Positions 63,042 through 64,000 of a stretch of DNA of 64,000 bases are shown in pieces. The stretch is from UBA5109 sp963975155 (lineage in GTDB: Bacteria > Pseudomonadota > Gammaproteobacteria > Pseudomonadales > Pseudohongiellaceae), in NCBI GenBank assembly GCA_963975155.1, contig CAXBFG010000002.1, positions 418,439 to 482,438 on the forward strand, in the 5' to 3' direction. A model generated the notes under the pieces. That model saw only the letters and a list, made by a program, of their open reading frames with translations. It had not been told where the DNA came from and made no database searches. Every line of letters starts with the position of its first letter. Position 1 is the first letter of the stretch. Position numbers and translations under genes: made by a program.

Positions 63042-63871
63042 GTTTGGTTTATGCTGGCGTACTGAGCCATGCCCCTGGCATTACAGGGCGAGCCGACCTG
63101 GTGAAAAATACCGCTAAGCGGGATGAGTTTTATGCCGCCCTGAATAAGCAGCGTCAGGAAATAGAAGCTTCCGGGGCCGAAGCTCTGATCGTGATTGCTG
63201 CTGAACATTTTGCCAATTTCTTTATGAACAACATGCCGGCATTTTGCATTGGTATCGGCCATCATTACTTCGGGCCAATAGAAGACCCCGCCTGGCTTAA
63301 AATCGAAAAAACCAGCGTGCCCGGGGCGCCGGATTTAGGTACTCGCCTGACCAAGGAAGTCATGCAGACGGTGGATACGGCCTATGCGGAAGAATGGAAG
63401 TTTGACCATGGCATTATGGTCCCCCTGCATTTTTTAACACCGAACTATGACCTGCCGATTATCCCCGTCAATATCAATTGTCAGGGGCCGCCACTGACAC
63501 CCCTGCATCGCGCCTGGGAATTTGGTAGAGCCCTGCGACGTGCCTGTGACAAGGTGCCGGAAAAAATTGCCCTGGTGGGCACCGGCGGCATTTCACACTG
63601 GCCGGCCACTCCTGATTCGGGCAAGATAAATGAAGCCTGGGACATGGAATTTCTTGATCGTCTGATGCGTAACGATAAAGACGCCTTGCTCAGTTATAAG
63701 GACGAGGAAACCTATCTGGAAGCGGGTCAGGGCGGCTTTGAAATCCGCACCTACATTGCCGCCGCAGCTGCGGCCGGCGGACCGGGCGAATTGCAGTTCT
63801 ATACGGCTGAACTGCCTATTTTCGCTGTTGGCTGTACGGTTGCTAAATTCGGCCTGGATGCTTCTGTATGA
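63038..63871 (+). CDS. LigB-type catalytic subunit of an extradiol aromatic dioxygenase
   Basis: Iron(II)-dependent cleavage of a dihydroxylated aromatic ring next to the hydroxyl pair. 277 residues. Metal ligands by comparison with LigB: H11 (LSHAPG), H57 (AAEHFANF) and E235 (GGFEIRTYI); the catalytic histidine is H187 (GISHWP) and H124 (FDHGIMVPLHF) lines the site. All are present, so activity is expected. The ring substrate (protocatechuate, gallate, 2,3-dihydroxy compound or other) cannot be told from sequence. No following pathway genes are in view. Confidence 0.92.
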   Translation: MSLVYAGVLSHAPGITGRADLVKNTAKRDEFYAALNKQRQEIEASGAEALIVIAAEHFANFFMNNMPAFCIGIGHHYFGPIEDPAWLKIEKTSVPGAPDLGTRLTKEVMQTVDTAYAEEWKFDHGIMVPLHFLTPNYDLPIIPVNINCQGPPLTPLHRAWEFGRALRRACDKVPEKIALVGTGGISHWPATPDSGKINEAWDMEFLDRLMRNDKDALLSYKDEETYLEAGQGGFEIRTYIAAAAAAGGPGELQFYTAELPIFAVGCTVAKFGLDASV

Positions 63872-63939
63872 CAGGTGCCTGGGGAGTGCGTCAGTTTGAA
63901 ATTTTATTACTTATTCTCAGCCTTGATGGCGAACTATCC

Positions 63940-64000
63940 TTGTGACGACACGCCAAAATGCGTACATCCCTGTACAGGCTCGGCTGACGACGTCCTGTCG
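63940..64000. repeat. partial dispersed-repeat-like sequence at the window edge
   Basis: After the ligB-like stop the sequence GTACA TCCC TGTAC (a 5-base perfect hairpin) is followed by CTCGGCTGACGACGTC and cut off at 64000. Text of the form CATCCCTGTACAGGCTCGG is, from memory, part of a family of dispersed palindromic repeats in marine gammaproteobacteria. The remaining 63872-63939 holds no gene I can support. Confidence 0.4.

Noticed and set aside
63886..63945. Short open frame after the ligB-like gene starting with GTG
   Set aside because: Only about 19 codons before a stop, with no ribosome site or recognisable sequence.
1..64000. CRISPR array, tRNA or rRNA genes, transposase or phage genes
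   Set aside because: No regular direct repeats with spacers, no tRNA-like cloverleaf and no transposase or integrase motifs were noticed on reading through; a dedicated scan would be needed to exclude a small RNA gene.

Overview
The window is a 64 kb piece of a gammaproteobacterial chromosome spanning the replication origin. No tRNA, rRNA, CRISPR array, prophage or insertion sequence was seen. Gene order matches the origin region of Pseudomonas: glmS-glmU-atp operon-parB-parA-rsmG-mnmG-mnmE-yidC-yidD-rnpA-rpmH | dnaA-dnaN-recF-gyrB | acyltransferase-gmhB-glyS-glyQ, lipid A acyltransferase, trkH-trkA-rsmB-fmt-def, LysM protein-dprA-tsaC-hemF-aroE, then the aa3-type cytochrome oxidase operon. 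The accessory genes suggest a free-living aerobic heterotroph, possibly a marine Pseudomonadales/Cellvibrionales-like lineage. The exact lineage cannot be fixed by eye.

Left arm (1-18.1 kb): everything is on the minus strand, reading away from the origin. It holds cell-wall precursor synthesis (glmS, glmU), the complete F1Fo ATP synthase operon (atpIBEFHAGDC) with a good sigma70-like promoter upstream, chromosome partitioning (parA, parB), tRNA/rRNA modification (mnmG, mnmE, rsmG), membrane insertion (yidC, yidD), rnpA and rpmH. The rpmH-dnaA gap carries four DnaA-box-like sites, and transcription diverges there, so it is the best oriC candidate. The mnmG-mnmE gap is a second AT-rich region with DnaA-like boxes, at the position oriC takes in Escherichia coli. 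Two parS sites recognised by ParB lie inside recF.

Middle (18.5-50.9 kb): replication genes on the plus strand, then housekeeping blocks, then coxB-coxA-ctaG-coxC, a small membrane protein on the opposite strand, SURF1, a CxxxC membrane protein, ctaA, cyoE and sco1. Together these make and assemble a caa3/aa3-type haem-copper oxidase. A near-consensus FNR/Anr box lies upstream of coxB. Two long imperfect palindromes whose centres resemble enterobacterial ERIC elements lie between atpG and atpD and downstream of coxC.

Right end (50.9-64 kb): accessory. It begins with a GAF-GGDEF diguanylate cyclase, a VOC-fold protein and an aldehyde dehydrogenase. A SnoaL-like gene remnant, a secreted alpha/beta hydrolase and an aldo/keto reductase follow. 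A divergent MarR regulator precedes a plus-strand series: a lipoprotein PQQ/cytochrome c dehydrogenase, a two-subunit molybdenum hydroxylase whose large subunit has a Tat signal, and a LigA/LigB-type extradiol ring-cleavage dioxygenase. This reads as a catabolic cassette for an unidentified aromatic or heteroaromatic compound: oxidation in the periplasm, then ring opening in the cytoplasm. It continues beyond the right edge or stops at a repeat cut by the window end.
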